A DNA stretch of 64,000 bases from Devosia ginsengisoli (GCF_024707105.1 NZ_JANQAJ010000006.1:62001-126000); one strand, 5' to 3'. Shown: positions 1 through 9,655, numbered from the stretch's first letter. A program made the numbers and translations. Notes: generated from the sequence alone by a model not told the origin.

Positions 1-1248
1 GTACCCGGCGCCTCCCTCGACCTGATCGTCGAGGTCGAACCGGGCCTTGCCGACAGCATCGAGGTCGAACCGGTCACCGGCCCAATCCTCGACCCGGTTG
101 CTGCCCGACGCGTGACCGAGGCAAAAACCATCCTGCCCCTGCAGCTCCGCACCAATGCCCCCGCTAGCAATGCCTTCGCCCCCGATTGGCAGACCCTGGG
201 TGGCAATGGCGCCCTGTCCCTGCTCGTGCATGCCGATATTGCCGGCGAGCGCCTGTCGTTTCGGGTCGATACCGAGGAGCCCTTGCAGGTGGCGCCGCCC
301 CATCCGCTGCAACTGACGCCCGAAGCACTCATCCTGCCGCTACCCGCCCATGGCCGGCACAGCATCGCCCTCAAGCCCGAAATCGACCCGGGGCGGCTGG
401 CCATGGCAATGCCACCCGGACTGGCATTGGAGCGAGGCGACTCCGGACTCACGCTGGCAGCAGGCCCCGACCTGAAAGCGGGCCGCCACAGCCTGCCCCT
501 CAGCGTCGATGGCCAGCCGGCCCATATCGTGACGCCGATCGCCTATCCACATATCGGGCGCACCCGCTTCGTGCAGCCCTTGACGCTCGATGTGCTGGCG
601 CTCGACCTGACCCTGCCCACATCCCGTGTCGGCTATATCGGCGGCGGCAGCGATGGCGTGGGGCAGTGGCTGGCGCGCATGGGCGCCGATCCCATCATGC
701 TCGATGCCGAAGCCCTTTCCGGTCCGCTGTCCGGATTGGACACGATCGTGGTCGGCATTTTCGCCTACGGCACCAGGCCCGACCTTGCCGCCGCCAATCC
801 CCGGCTACGCGAATGGGTCGAAGCCGGCGGGCATCTGGTGACGCTCTACCACCGCCCCAGCGATGGCTGGGACCCCGACTCGACGCCGCCGCGTCATCTC
901 GTTATCGGCTCGCCCTCCCTGCGCTGGCGCGTCACAAATCCGGCCGCACCGGTCACCATGCTGCTGCCCGATCACCCGCTGCTCGCCGGTCCGAACCGGA
1001 TCACGGCAGAAGACTTTTCCGGGTGGGACAAGGAGCGCGGCCTCTATTTCGCCGCCGACTGGGACAAGGCCTATGAACCGCTGCTGTCGATGAGTGATGC
1101 AGACGAAACGCCGCTACTCGGCTCGCTCGTCTCGGCCCCTATCGGCAAGGGCCGCCACACCCATACCAGCCTCGTTCTCCACCACCAGCTCGACCGCCTG
1201 GTGCCGGGGGCCTTCCGTCTCATGGCCAATCTGCTGCAACCCGCCTGA
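1..1248 (+). CDS. PIG-L-type deacetylase paralog, C-terminal part (5' end outside window)
   Basis: The frame is open from base 1 to a TGA at 1246-1248, so the gene starts upstream of the window. The visible 415 residues align closely with the C-terminal half of the complete 834-residue protein encoded at 3402-5906. Shared stretches include GGHLVTLYHRPSDGW, WDKERGLYFA and RHTHTSLVLHHQLD. The catalytic PIG-L (LmbE, N-acetylglucosaminyl deacetylase) domain of that paralog is N-terminal and is not visible here, so the enzymatic assignment rests on paralogy alone. The visible half looks like beta-sandwich domains followed by a glutamine-amidotransferase-like alpha/beta domain; this is inference. 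The next gene starts two bases after the stop, which suggests one transcript. Confidence 0.75.
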   Translation, partial: VPGASLDLIVEVEPGLADSIEVEPVTGPILDPVAARRVTEAKTILPLQLRTNAPASNAFAPDWQTLGGNGALSLLVHADIAGERLSFRVDTEEPLQVAPPHPLQLTPEALILPLPAHGRHSIALKPEIDPGRLAMAMPPGLALERGDSGLTLAAGPDLKAGRHSLPLSVDGQPAHIVTPIAYPHIGRTRFVQPLTLDVLALDLTLPTSRVGYIGGGSDGVGQWLARMGADPIMLDAEALSGPLSGLDTIVVGIFAYGTRPDLAAANPRLREWVEAGGHLVTLYHRPSDGWDPDSTPPRHLVIGSPSLRWRVTNPAAPVTMLLPDHPLLAGPNRITAEDFSGWDKERGLYFAADWDKAYEPLLSMSDADETPLLGSLVSAPIGKGRHTHTSLVLHHQLDRLVPGAFRLMANLLQPA

Positions 1249-1249
1249 C

Positions 1250-2140
1250 ATGCCTGATAACACCGCGCCTGGTATCGGCATGGCCTGGCTCATGGGAGAC
1301 ATGGTACTGGTCACCGTGATGACCGTGCTGGTCAAGCTCGGCGGGGCCGACTATCCCGCCGTGCAGATGGTGTTCATCCGCTCGCTGGTGGGCCTGGTCA
1401 GTGTCCTGCCCCTCGCCTGGCGGCACCGGCAGGCGCTGCGCCAGACCAAGCATTGGGGCCGCCACGCCTTCCGCGTCTTCTGCAATACGGCGGCGCTCAA
1501 CGCCAATTTCGCCGCCCTGACCGCCCTGCCGCTGGCGCTCGCCAATGCCATCGGCTTCATGCGGCCGCTGGTGGTATTGGCGCTGGCCACATTCATGCTG
1601 GGCGAACGATCCGGCCCCTGGCGCTGGGTCGGCGCCGGCATCGGTTTTGCCGGTGTGCTGCTGATGGTTGCGCCGGGCGAAATCGCCTGGAATGCCGGCA
1701 TCCTGGCCGCCCTGGCGGCCGTCGCCTTCGGCTCGCTGGCCACGGTGCAGACAAGGGCGCTCAAAGGCGAAAACACCACCATTCTCATGGTCTTCTACAC
1801 TGTCGGGCTCACACTCTTCACCGCGATTCCTGCCGCCATCACCTGGCAGCCCGTCGCCCTGTCCGCCTGGCCGCTGCTGCTCGGCATCGGGGTGCTCGCC
1901 CAGATCGGGCAATATTGCTACCTGCGTGCCTATCAGGCGACACCGGCTAATGTGCTGGCGCCACTGGGTTATCTCTCCATCGTGCTGGCCAGCATTGCGG
2001 GCTATCTCGCCTTCGGAGAAATACCGGCCTGGACCACCGTGGCAGGCATCGTCATCATCCTCTTCGCCCTCGTCCTCACCGCGCGCCTCGACCGGCGGCA
2101 TTCATCCAGGGAAGCCCCAGCAAATGCCCCAGACATTTGA
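1250..2140 (+). CDS. DMT-family (EamA) membrane transporter
   Basis: This is a 296-residue integral membrane protein with about ten hydrophobic helices in two similar halves, the size and layout of EamA/DMT exporters. The ATG at 1250 follows the previous stop at 1248 almost directly; a longer frame upstream would overlap the deacetylase. Family members export amino acids, nucleosides or other small metabolites, and the substrate cannot be read from sequence. The 3' end overlaps the next gene by 17 bases, indicating a co-transcribed trio of deacetylase, exporter and FAD oxidase. Confidence 0.85.
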   Translation: MPDNTAPGIGMAWLMGDMVLVTVMTVLVKLGGADYPAVQMVFIRSLVGLVSVLPLAWRHRQALRQTKHWGRHAFRVFCNTAALNANFAALTALPLALANAIGFMRPLVVLALATFMLGERSGPWRWVGAGIGFAGVLLMVAPGEIAWNAGILAALAAVAFGSLATVQTRALKGENTTILMVFYTVGLTLFTAIPAAITWQPVALSAWPLLLGIGVLAQIGQYCYLRAYQATPANVLAPLGYLSIVLASIAGYLAFGEIPAWTTVAGIVIILFALVLTARLDRRHSSREAPANAPDI

Positions 2141-3293
2141 TGTCGCCGTCATCGGCCTCGGCGCCATGGGCAGCGCCGCGCTGTACCAATTGGCCCGGCG
2201 CGGCGCCCGGGTCGTGGGTATCGACCGCTATCATCCCCCGCACAGCCACGGCTCCACCCACGGCGAGACACACATTACCCGCCGCGGCATTGGCGAGGGC
2301 GAGGCTTATGTGCCCCTGGCCACCCGCTCGCACGAAATCTGGCGCCAGTTGGAGGCCGAAACCGGACGGGCCCTGTTCCACGAAGTGGGCAGCATCGTCA
2401 TCTCCGAACATGACGACAATGTCGCCCGCCCCGGCCGCACCGGCTTTATCCGCCGGTCGTTGGCCGCCGCCGAGCGCTATGGCATTCCCCATGAGATTCT
2501 CGATGCCGACGAGATCCGCCGCCGCTTCCCCAATCTGGCGCCGGAAGATAGCGAGACCGGCTATTACGAACCGGGCGGCGGTTATCTGGTTCCCGAGAAC
2601 TGTGTGGCCGCACAGCTCGACCGCGCGGAAAAACTGGGCGCCACAATGCAGCTCGGCCAGACAGTGACCGGCATCGACGCCAGCCCTTCGGGGGCGAGTA
2701 TTCGCCTCGCTGACGGCTCGACCCTGTTCGCCGGCGAAGTTATCGTGTCGGCCGGCCCTTGGGCTCCTGGTCTGCTCGGCGCACCATTCGACCGCATCCT
2801 CAAGCCCACCCGCCAGGTGATGCACTGGTTCGCCCTCGCTCCCGACGCCACCCCCGCCTGGCAGGCTTCACCCGTCTTCATGTGGCCGCATGGCGAAAGC
2901 GAAGACGGCTTCTTCTACGGTTTCCCCTCGCTCGACGGGCTTTCCGTCAAGACGGCAGATGAATTCTATGGCGCAGCCAGCGACCCCGACCATATCGAGC
3001 GCCAGGTTCCCGAAAGCGACAGCCGCCGCATGTTCGACGCACATCTGCGCGGCCGGCTGGTGGATGTAACGCCCCGCCCAATCCGCACCGCGACCTGCAT
3101 CTATACGGCCACGCCGGACAGCATGTTCCTCATCGACCGGCATCCGGAACACGGCAATATCCTGGTCGTCTCGCCCTGTTCGGGCCATGGCTTCAAGCAT
3201 TCGGCCGCCATTGGCGAAAGCGTCGCGCAATGGGCGCTGGACGGAAGCTCGGCCATCGACCTGGGCAGCTTCTCGCTGTCCCGCCTGGTCTGA
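2124..3293 (+). CDS. solA: FAD-dependent N-methyl-amino-acid oxidase (SolA/monomeric sarcosine oxidase family)
   Basis: This 389-residue protein has an N-terminal FAD-binding Rossmann motif (VIGLGAMGSAALYQLARRG) and the family signature TPDSMFLIDRHPEHGN followed by SGHGFKHSAAIGE near the C-terminus. The cysteine in TCIYT, just before that signature, is at the position that carries covalent FAD in monomeric sarcosine oxidase. Family members oxidatively demethylate N-methyl amino acids such as sarcosine or N-methyltryptophan. The exact substrate is unknown, so the symbol is a family-level choice. The start at 2124 gives the canonical N-terminus and overlaps the exporter gene by 17 bases. Confidence 0.8.
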   Translation: MPQTFDVAVIGLGAMGSAALYQLARRGARVVGIDRYHPPHSHGSTHGETHITRRGIGEGEAYVPLATRSHEIWRQLEAETGRALFHEVGSIVISEHDDNVARPGRTGFIRRSLAAAERYGIPHEILDADEIRRRFPNLAPEDSETGYYEPGGGYLVPENCVAAQLDRAEKLGATMQLGQTVTGIDASPSGASIRLADGSTLFAGEVIVSAGPWAPGLLGAPFDRILKPTRQVMHWFALAPDATPAWQASPVFMWPHGESEDGFFYGFPSLDGLSVKTADEFYGAASDPDHIERQVPESDSRRMFDAHLRGRLVDVTPRPIRTATCIYTATPDSMFLIDRHPEHGNILVVSPCSGHGFKHSAAIGESVAQWALDGSSAIDLGSFSLSRLV

Positions 3294-3309
3294 TTCATCG
3301 ACAAAAAGA

Positions 3310-3337
3310 AGCCTCCGACCGGGGGCGGTCGGAGGCT
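3310..3337 (-). terminator. Rho-independent terminator of the PIG-L gene
   Basis: A perfect 11-bp stem (AGCCTCCGACC with GGTCGGAGGCT) encloses a six-base loop. Read on the minus strand it is followed by TCTTTTTGT, a good T-tract, so it ends transcripts from the gene at 3402-5906. On the plus strand no T-run follows, so it is at best a barrier for solA transcripts. Confidence 0.8.
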
Positions 3338-3401
3338 CTGCCGCCGTCGATGCGCGGCGCAAGCGGCCCGCGATGGGAGGATCGCGAGCCGGAGGGGTGG
3401 A

Positions 3402-5906
3402 TCAGCGCTTGGCTGGCTGGATCAGGTTGGCCATGATCCGGAATGCACCGGGGGTCAGCTTGTCGAGCTGATGGTGCAGCACCAGGCTGGTATGGGTGTG
3501 GCGGCCTTCGCCGATCTCGGCCGAGAGCAGTGCCCCGGTCAAAGGCTCCTCGCCCGCATCGCTCATGGCGACCAGGGGCTTATAGACCTCGTCCCATTCC
3601 GACGCGAAATAGAGACCGCGTTCCTTGTCCCAATTGGCCCAGTCGTCCTCGGTGATGACGTTGGGATAATTGAACAGCGGGTGGTCGGGCTCCAGCACCG
3701 TCACCGGCGCCGCCGCGTCGGTCACGCGATAGCGGATCGAAGGCGAGCCGATCTTGAGATAGGCCAGCGGCACAGTATCGGTGTTCCAGCCATCCGAAGG
3801 ACGGTGATAGAGCGTCACCAGGTGGCCGCCATTCTTCACCCATTCATGGATGCCCGGCAGCGCCGCGACGAGGTCGGTACGGCGTCCGAAGGCATAGATG
3901 CCCACCACCAGCGTATCGAGATCGCGATAGGCACCGGCCTCCATATCCGACGCGCTCAACTCCTTGAGATCGACGCCCAGACGCTTCAGCCAGATGCCGA
4001 CATTGTCGTTGTTGCCGCCGATATAGCCAATCTTGCCTTCCGGAATGATCGCCCCGACCGACTGCACCGGCACGGCCACTTCCGTGGGCACGACCGAGCG
4101 GCCGATATGGGGATAGGAGAAGACATTGATGGCATAGGCCGGTTGGTCGAGCAGCTTGGGTGCGATGGTGATGCGGGCGGTGCCCAGGTCATCGGGCGGT
4201 GCCAGCTCGAACGTGCCGGCTTCGGCACCCATCTCGCCCTTTGCCGTCATCGACCAGCCCTCGGGCAGGTTGAAGTCGAGATCGGCGGTGGTTGCCCCCG
4301 AAACGACGGCGGTCATTTCCACCGGCACGATGTCCTTTTCGGTGTTGAACACCACCGCATCGGGCTGCAGCTCAAGCGAGGCGTCGGGCAACACGCGCAG
4401 AGCGTCCTCAAGGTCGATGTCGAGCACCGCCTTGTAGCCGGAAATATCGGCCGTCAGGCGCACGAAGGCATCGCCATTGCCGCCCAGGGGATCGAACTGC
4501 TCGTTGAGCGGGTTGGTGAGATCGGCATCGTCGGCCACGATGACCTTGACCCCGTCTTCGGTCGGCTCGCTGGTAATGCCCTCACGGGACACTACGGCCA
4601 CGCTATCCACGGTCACGGCGTCGGGCGCATCGACCACGGTCTTGACCACGATATCCTGGCCCGGACGCAGGTCACCACCATCGGTGAAGGCGCGGACCTG
4701 CATGCCGGCGGCCGTTGCCAGCGCCAGGTTCACTTCCTTGATCTTGCGATCGAGGCGGTGGCCGGCATCCAGCTCCAGCTCTTCAGGCAGGCTGGCGCGG
4801 GCTTCGGCGATGGCCTTGCCGATTTCCACCAGCTTGCCCGAGACCACGGCAGGATCGCCATAGTCGGCAATAGCTTCGTCGATCAGGCCCTGGGCATTGC
4901 GCAGGGCATCGGCCGCAGCTGATGGCATGCCGTCGAGTTCGGCAATGTGACCCACCGTGGCGATCAGGCCGTCGCGGATGTCCTCTTCCTGCCTGCCGGC
5001 TTCGCCATTGGCGGCCCAGCTCAGGTTCAGTGGCCATTCGGTCTGCGGATCGGGACGCCAGGAACCCATGCCCTGCGTTTGGTGGCACACGCGGGACCAT
5101 TCGCCCATCTGCGGGAAGGTGGCGCCGGAAATCGGATCGCGCTCGGGCGCGCGGATCACCAGCGTCTGCGGCGGGGGCGGGGTTTCGTCGTCATAGACGC
5201 CGCCACCGCCACCCCATGCCGGCTGATAGATCTTGGGAACGCTCCAGGGCTTCAGGCCCGCGGCGATCTGGTTGGGGAATTCTTCCGCATTGCCGGAAAT
5301 CTCGGCCGTGACGAAGGTAGCGACGTTGGCTGCGCGGTGATGGCCGTGCTGGCCGCCCACATCGAGGAAGCAGTTCATGATCACGTCGGGGCGGTAATAG
5401 CGGAACGCCCAGGTCATGCGCTCGATGACGCGATCGCGGCCCCAGCGGTCGATGGTCTGGTTCGGGTCCTTGGAGAAACCGAAATCATGCACCGGATCGT
5501 GGTGGCCCTGGCCGCCAAAGGCCAGCGAAGCATCGAGCGCGCGCGAGGCTTCCGTCATTTCGCGCGTGCGCAGCACGCCGAGTACCGAGCCGCGTTCGGG
5601 ACCGATGGCATTCTGCCCGCCTTCGCCGCGGGTGATGCAATAGAGAACCGGGCGAATGCCGTAGACGTGCCGCAGGGCCGCCAGCATGCCGCTGGGCTCA
5701 TCGTCCGGATGCGCGCCCGTGGTCATCAGGGTCACCGTCGATGTCAGGCGTTCAAGCTGACGATACAGCTTGACGATGGCGGGCTCGCCCTTCTGGGCCG
5801 CGATCAGATCCCGGTCGGCCGCCGGAGCCGCCCAGGCTGGAATCTGCGTGGCCGCCAGCAAGGGCGGAACGGAGGCGATAAAGGTTCGCCGAGTCAAACG
5901 AGTCAT
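3402..5906 (-). CDS. Exported PIG-L family (LmbE-like) deacetylase, multidomain
   Basis: This is an 834-residue protein. The N-terminus has a twin-arginine-type signal (TRRTFIAS, then a hydrophobic stretch to about residue 27). The catalytic PIG-L domain (residues ~50-300) carries the zinc/catalytic motif GAHPDDE, and the downstream GGQHGHHR is the usual second histidine cluster. A middle region (~330-600) looks like beta-rich modules, and a C-terminal alpha/beta domain (~610-834) is shared with the gene at 1-1248. PIG-L enzymes remove N-acetyl groups from GlcNAc-containing substrates. Export plus the adjacent amino-sugar/sialic-acid locus suggests action on extracellular amino-sugar conjugates (inference). 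The ATG at 5906 has a GAGAGGAAAAG ribosome site, its own promoter and a terminator, so it is a monocistronic unit. Confidence 0.85.
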   Translation of the reverse strand: MTRLTRRTFIASVPPLLAATQIPAWAAPAADRDLIAAQKGEPAIVKLYRQLERLTSTVTLMTTGAHPDDEPSGMLAALRHVYGIRPVLYCITRGEGGQNAIGPERGSVLGVLRTREMTEASRALDASLAFGGQGHHDPVHDFGFSKDPNQTIDRWGRDRVIERMTWAFRYYRPDVIMNCFLDVGGQHGHHRAANVATFVTAEISGNAEEFPNQIAAGLKPWSVPKIYQPAWGGGGGVYDDETPPPPQTLVIRAPERDPISGATFPQMGEWSRVCHQTQGMGSWRPDPQTEWPLNLSWAANGEAGRQEEDIRDGLIATVGHIAELDGMPSAAADALRNAQGLIDEAIADYGDPAVVSGKLVEIGKAIAEARASLPEELELDAGHRLDRKIKEVNLALATAAGMQVRAFTDGGDLRPGQDIVVKTVVDAPDAVTVDSVAVVSREGITSEPTEDGVKVIVADDADLTNPLNEQFDPLGGNGDAFVRLTADISGYKAVLDIDLEDALRVLPDASLELQPDAVVFNTEKDIVPVEMTAVVSGATTADLDFNLPEGWSMTAKGEMGAEAGTFELAPPDDLGTARITIAPKLLDQPAYAINVFSYPHIGRSVVPTEVAVPVQSVGAIIPEGKIGYIGGNNDNVGIWLKRLGVDLKELSASDMEAGAYRDLDTLVVGIYAFGRRTDLVAALPGIHEWVKNGGHLVTLYHRPSDGWNTDTVPLAYLKIGSPSIRYRVTDAAAPVTVLEPDHPLFNYPNVITEDDWANWDKERGLYFASEWDEVYKPLVAMSDAGEEPLTGALLSAEIGEGRHTHTSLVLHHQLDKLTPGAFRIMANLIQPAKR

Positions 5907-5976
5907 TGGTCTTTTCCTCTCCAGAGACCGTCCGCAGCCTGACCCTCCACGGCCATTTGCGACAGTCGCATGAAGG

Positions 5977-6015
5977 ACTATGCGAGCCTCATTAACTTAA
6001 CTCAAGTGTGTTAAT
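5977..6015 (-). promoter_or_regulatory. Candidate promoter with overlapping inverted repeat, PIG-L gene
   Basis: Read on the minus strand, TTGAGT (6005-6000) and CATAGT (5982-5977) are separated by 17 bases, about 70 bases before the PIG-L start codon. ATTAAC (5991-5996) and GTTAAT (6010-6015) form an inverted repeat across the -35 region, a possible repressor site. The remainder of the gap to 6133 shows nothing recognisable. Confidence 0.4.
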
Positions 6016-6133
6016 CAGATTTTTGCCCGCTTCTGGAAAATCGGTGCAAAATCCGCCGGGCAATGCCACGACGGATTGGCGCCTGGCTCAGAGCCGGCGC
6101 TACATAGATGGGAAATTCAGGAGTGGCAGCCGG

Positions 6134-7666
6134 TTAACGCGCGCGGCACAGATCGGCTATGCCGATAATTCCGGCGTCGCCGCCCAAGGCTGCCGGCCTG
6201 ATCGCCGGACGCAGATGGTCAGGCTCCAGTAACAGCCTGGCGACCAGGCGGTCGCGAAATTGCGGCAGCATGCCGATGCCGCCACCCAGCACGACGACGT
6301 CAGGATCGACCAGTCTTTGCAAGTCGCCCAGCCCCACGGCCAGGTCCTCGATCGCCTTGTCGAGCAGCGCGACAGCCCAGGGCAGGCCATTTTCAACCGC
6401 CGCAAAGATCTCATGCGTCGTGGCGGTATGGCCAAGAGCGGAAGCGGAAGCTGCCATGCCGAAACCCGAAGCACGCGTCTCAAGGCGCTCGGCCTTCGGC
6501 GCGCCCCTGCTCTGGCCGAGGCTGCCCGCAAGGCCATTGGCGCCCTGTAGCAGCCTGCCCTGCAACACGATCCCGCCGCCGATGCCGGATGACACGGTCA
6601 CGAACACCATGTCCTGCGCGCGCCCGGCCCCATGGCGATACTCGCCCCAGGCCGCGGCCTGCGCGTCGTTCAGCGCGATGGCCGGCACGCCGAACAGCGC
6701 CGTCAGCCGCTGCACCAGCGGCGTGCGATCAGGAATGGCCAGCGTGCGCGGATTGAGCGCCGACCAGTGACCGTCCTGCACGACGCCAGTCACGGCGGCG
6801 CCGACGGCGTCGTAGCGCCCCTGCCAGTCGGTGGCCAGCGCGCCGATCGTGGCGAACCACGTATCGGTGCCGACGCCCTGCGGCGTCGGTATCGCCTGCC
6901 GTTCGAGAATGCCCCCATTGCGGACCAGCGCCGCCAGCGTCTTGGTCCCGCCCACATCGAGTGCCAGCACCGTGGCGCTGCTGTTTCTGGCCGCATCATC
7001 CACCGCGGTGCGGAACCATTCGGTGACATGCTCGGTGCGCGTAATGGCCGAACCGACACAGACAGCAGAGGCGCCCGCCGCGATGGCCGAGGCTGCCGCT
7101 GCAGGCGTATTGTAGCGCCCTTCCGCCACAACCACCCCGCCCAGGCGGCGGCAGGCAGCCACGAAGTCGAGGTCGGGCTCGGCCGGAACGGGCCCGCCGG
7201 TGTAGCCGGACATGGTGGTGCCGAGAATGTCGAAACCGAGCTGTTTGGCGAGCCTGGCTTCCGCTTCCGTCGCCAGGTCGGCCATGGCCAGGCACCCGGC
7301 GGCATGAATGGCGGCCAGCAGGTCGGCGACCGACACCGGGCGGACCCGGTCGGTGCCGTCGACGGCGATCACGGTTGCCCCGGCTGCGGCCAGCGCCTCC
7401 ACGTCAGCGATGAACGGGGTGATGCGCACCGGACTATCGGGCAGGTCGCGCTTGATGATGCCGATGATCGGCAGGTCGCAGGCCTTGGCCACCGCCGCCA
7501 CATTGTCCGCCCCTTCGATGCGCAGGGCACGCGCGCCGCCATTGCTTGCGGCCTGGGCGAAGGCGACGATAGCGGGGATGGTGTCGAGCGGCCCGTCATC
7601 GACCGGCTGGCAGGAAACGATCAGGCCACCCTGGAGGTCGGTCAGGAATTGGGCATTGTGCGGCAC
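6134..7666 (-). CDS. nanEK: Bifunctional NanE-NanK fusion: ManNAc-6-phosphate 2-epimerase / N-acetylmannosamine kinase
   Basis: This is a 510-residue fusion. Residues ~1-225 are the NanE TIM barrel: GIIKRD holds the expected catalytic lysine (K72) and AEGRYNTP holds the acid (E182). Residues ~231-510 are a ROK kinase with the phosphate motif LALDVGGTKT and a second glycine-rich motif SGIGGGI. Together they would phosphorylate ManNAc and epimerise ManNAc-6-P to GlcNAc-6-P, the central steps of sialic acid catabolism. The CxCGxxGC zinc motif usual in ROK proteins is absent; the region reads GSLGQSRGAPKAERLE. It is the last gene of the minus-strand operon, 12 bases after the broken ATPase gene. 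Confidence 0.88.
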   Translation of the reverse strand: MPHNAQFLTDLQGGLIVSCQPVDDGPLDTIPAIVAFAQAASNGGARALRIEGADNVAAVAKACDLPIIGIIKRDLPDSPVRITPFIADVEALAAAGATVIAVDGTDRVRPVSVADLLAAIHAAGCLAMADLATEAEARLAKQLGFDILGTTMSGYTGGPVPAEPDLDFVAACRRLGGVVVAEGRYNTPAAAASAIAAGASAVCVGSAITRTEHVTEWFRTAVDDAARNSSATVLALDVGGTKTLAALVRNGGILERQAIPTPQGVGTDTWFATIGALATDWQGRYDAVGAAVTGVVQDGHWSALNPRTLAIPDRTPLVQRLTALFGVPAIALNDAQAAAWGEYRHGAGRAQDMVFVTVSSGIGGGIVLQGRLLQGANGLAGSLGQSRGAPKAERLETRASGFGMAASASALGHTATTHEIFAAVENGLPWAVALLDKAIEDLAVGLGDLQRLVDPDVVVLGGGIGMLPQFRDRLVARLLLEPDHLRPAIRPAALGGDAGIIGIADLCRAR

Positions 7667-7678
7667 GGATCGCTGTCC

Positions 7679-8648
7679 TCAGAGAATGTCGTCGCGGATG
7701 CAGGCGCGCAGATGCCCCGGCGCCACTTCGCGCAGAGCCGGAACGTCGCCGGCACAGGCCTCGACGGCAAACGGACAGCGGGTGCGGAACACGCAACCGG
7801 AGGGCGGATTGGCGGGGCTGGGAATATCGCCGGTCAGGATCTGCCGTTGCGGGCGCGTTGCCGGGTCGGGCGAGGGAATGGCCGAGAGCAGCGCGCGCGT
7901 ATAGGGGTGGCTGGGTCTGGCATAGAGATCGGCGGCGGGCGCCATCTCCATGATGCGGCCAAGATAGAGCACGATCACCGTGTCGCAGATATATTCCACC
8001 ACCGCCAGGTCGTGGGAAATGAACAGCATGGTCAGGCCGAGACGCACCTGCAAATCCCGCAGCAGGTTGATGACCTGCGCCTGGATCGACACATCGAGCG
8101 CCGATACCGGCTCGTCGGCGACGATGAATTCGGGGTCGAGCGTCAACGCGCGGGCAATGCCGATGCGCTGGCGCTGCCCGCCGGAGAATTCATGGGCGTA
8201 TCGGTCGAAGGCGTCGACCGGCAGTTCCACCGCGACCAGCGCCTTTTTCCGCGCGGGCACGCCGTTCGGCCCGCGTGCCGATGCCCTGGATATCGAGCCC
8301 TTCGGTCAGGACCTGCCCAATGGTCATGCGCGGCGACAGGCTCGCGAACGGGTCCTGGAAAATATATTGCATCTTGCGCCGTTGCCGGCGCAATTGGTCG
8401 CCCGAGAGCGTGGTGATATCGACGCCATCCAGCATGATCTCGCCGCTGGTCGGCTCGATCAGGCGCAGCACCGAGCGGCCGATCGTGGTCTTGCCCGAGC
8501 CGGATTCCCCGACAAGGCCGACCACCTGGCCGCGGGGAATATCGAAGGAAATATCCTGCAGCGCCTTGACGACCGGCCCGCGGGAAAAGGCGGCCGGCTT
8601 GAAATGCTTGGAGAGGTTTCTGACCGATAGGTAGGGCTGTTGCGTCAT
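7679..8648 (-). pseudogene. Oligopeptide-class ABC transporter ATPase (DppF/OppF type), one-base frameshift
   Basis: Two overlapping minus-strand frames encode one ATPase. The N-terminal part (8648 to ~8245) has Walker A GESGSGKTT and the Q-loop region FQDPFASLSPRMT. The C-terminal part (~8245 to 7679) has signature SGGQRQR, Walker B FIVADEP, and the C-terminal cysteines typical of this class. The frame changes at a run of five A on the coding strand (T at 8244-8248). Removing one A gives [11 protein letters not shown] and restores a normal ~322-residue protein. As written the product stops before the signature motif. A base-calling error is as likely as real inactivation, because the rest of the operon is intact. 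It would pair with the ATPase at 8648-9655. Confidence 0.85.
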
Positions 8649-9655
8649 CAGAGTTCCTGCCAGCGGATGCAGCGGCTTTTCTGCGACGGCGTCGTCTCGA
8701 CCAAGGCGGGCATGGCGGCGCTGCAGGCGGCGATGGCATAGTCGCAGCGATTGGCGAAGGCGCAGCCCTTGGGCAGATTGCGCAGCGAGGGCACATTTCC
8801 GCGAATGGTGGGCAGGGGCGTGCCGGCGCGCTTGAGTTCGACCGCCTGGCCCAGCCTCGGCACCGAGCGCAGCAGGCCCTTGGTATAGGGGTGACGCGGA
8901 TGGGCGAAGACCTCCGCCACGGGTCCGGACTCGACGATCCGGCCAGCATACATCACCACGACACGGTCGGCGATCTCGGCGACGACACCCAGATTATGGG
9001 TGACGAACAGGATGCCCATGCCGCGCTCGCGCTGCAATTTCTGCAACAGGTCGAGAATCTGCGCCTGGATGGTGACATCAAGGGCAGTGGTCGGCTCGTC
9101 GGCAATCAGCATGCGCGGGTCACAGGCCAGGGCCATGGCGATGGTCACGCGCTGGCGCATGCCGCCCGAAAGTTCGTGCGGATATTGCTGCGCCCGGCGG
9201 GCGGGGTCGGGAATGCCGACATCGGCCAGCAGGCGCACGGCATCGGCGGCGGCGTCACGATGCGACTTGCCCAGATGGATGCGGATCGGCTCGGCGATCT
9301 GCTCGCCAACCGTATAGACGGGATTGAGGCTCGTCATCGGCTCCTGGAACACCATGCCGATGTCATTGCCCCGGATCTCGCGCAGGCGTTCGTCAGGCAT
9401 GGTGGCAAGGTCGACGACCTCACCGCTTTTTCGCGACAGCATGACCTTGCCTGCAGCAATGCGGCCCACCCGCCTGGGCAGCAGGCCCATCACCGACAGG
9501 CTGGTCACCGATTTCCCCGAGCCGGACTCGCCGACCAGCGCCACGGTCTCGCCCGCCGCAATGGTCAGTTCCATGTCCTCGACGGCGGCAATTTCGGCGC
9601 CGCCGATCCGGAACACGGTACGCAGGCCAGCAATGTCGAGGATCGGGGCGCCCAT
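8648..9655 (-). CDS. Oligopeptide-class ABC transporter ATPase (DppD/OppD type)
   Basis: This 335-residue ATPase has Walker [11 protein letters not shown], signature LSGGMRQR, Walker [13 protein letters not shown], and the C-terminal domain with KGCAFANRC that is specific to peptide/nickel-type importer ATPases. It energises the import complex formed with the permeases at 10594-12439, on the cytoplasmic face. Its stop shares one base with the ATG of the next ATPase (reading TGATG), implying coupled translation. The ATG at 9655 directly follows the aldolase gene. Confidence 0.9.
   Translation of the reverse strand: MGAPILDIAGLRTVFRIGGAEIAAVEDMELTIAAGETVALVGESGSGKSVTSLSVMGLLPRRVGRIAAGKVMLSRKSGEVVDLATMPDERLREIRGNDIGMVFQEPMTSLNPVYTVGEQIAEPIRIHLGKSHRDAAADAVRLLADVGIPDPARRAQQYPHELSGGMRQRVTIAMALACDPRMLIADEPTTALDVTIQAQILDLLQKLQRERGMGILFVTHNLGVVAEIADRVVVMYAGRIVESGPVAEVFAHPRHPYTKGLLRSVPRLGQAVELKRAGTPLPTIRGNVPSLRNLPKGCAFANRCDYAIAACSAAMPALVETTPSQKSRCIRWQEL

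Noticed and set aside
3471..4922. Long open frame on plus, opposite the PIG-L gene
   Set aside because: The composition is that of an antisense shadow (H/R/G-rich), it has no signal or domain motif, and the minus-strand protein has clear motifs and a terminator.
6632..8416. 594-codon plus-strand frame opposite nanEK and the ATPase
   Set aside because: It lies wholly opposite recognisable genes, has no family-like motif, and reflects GC-rich third-position bias.
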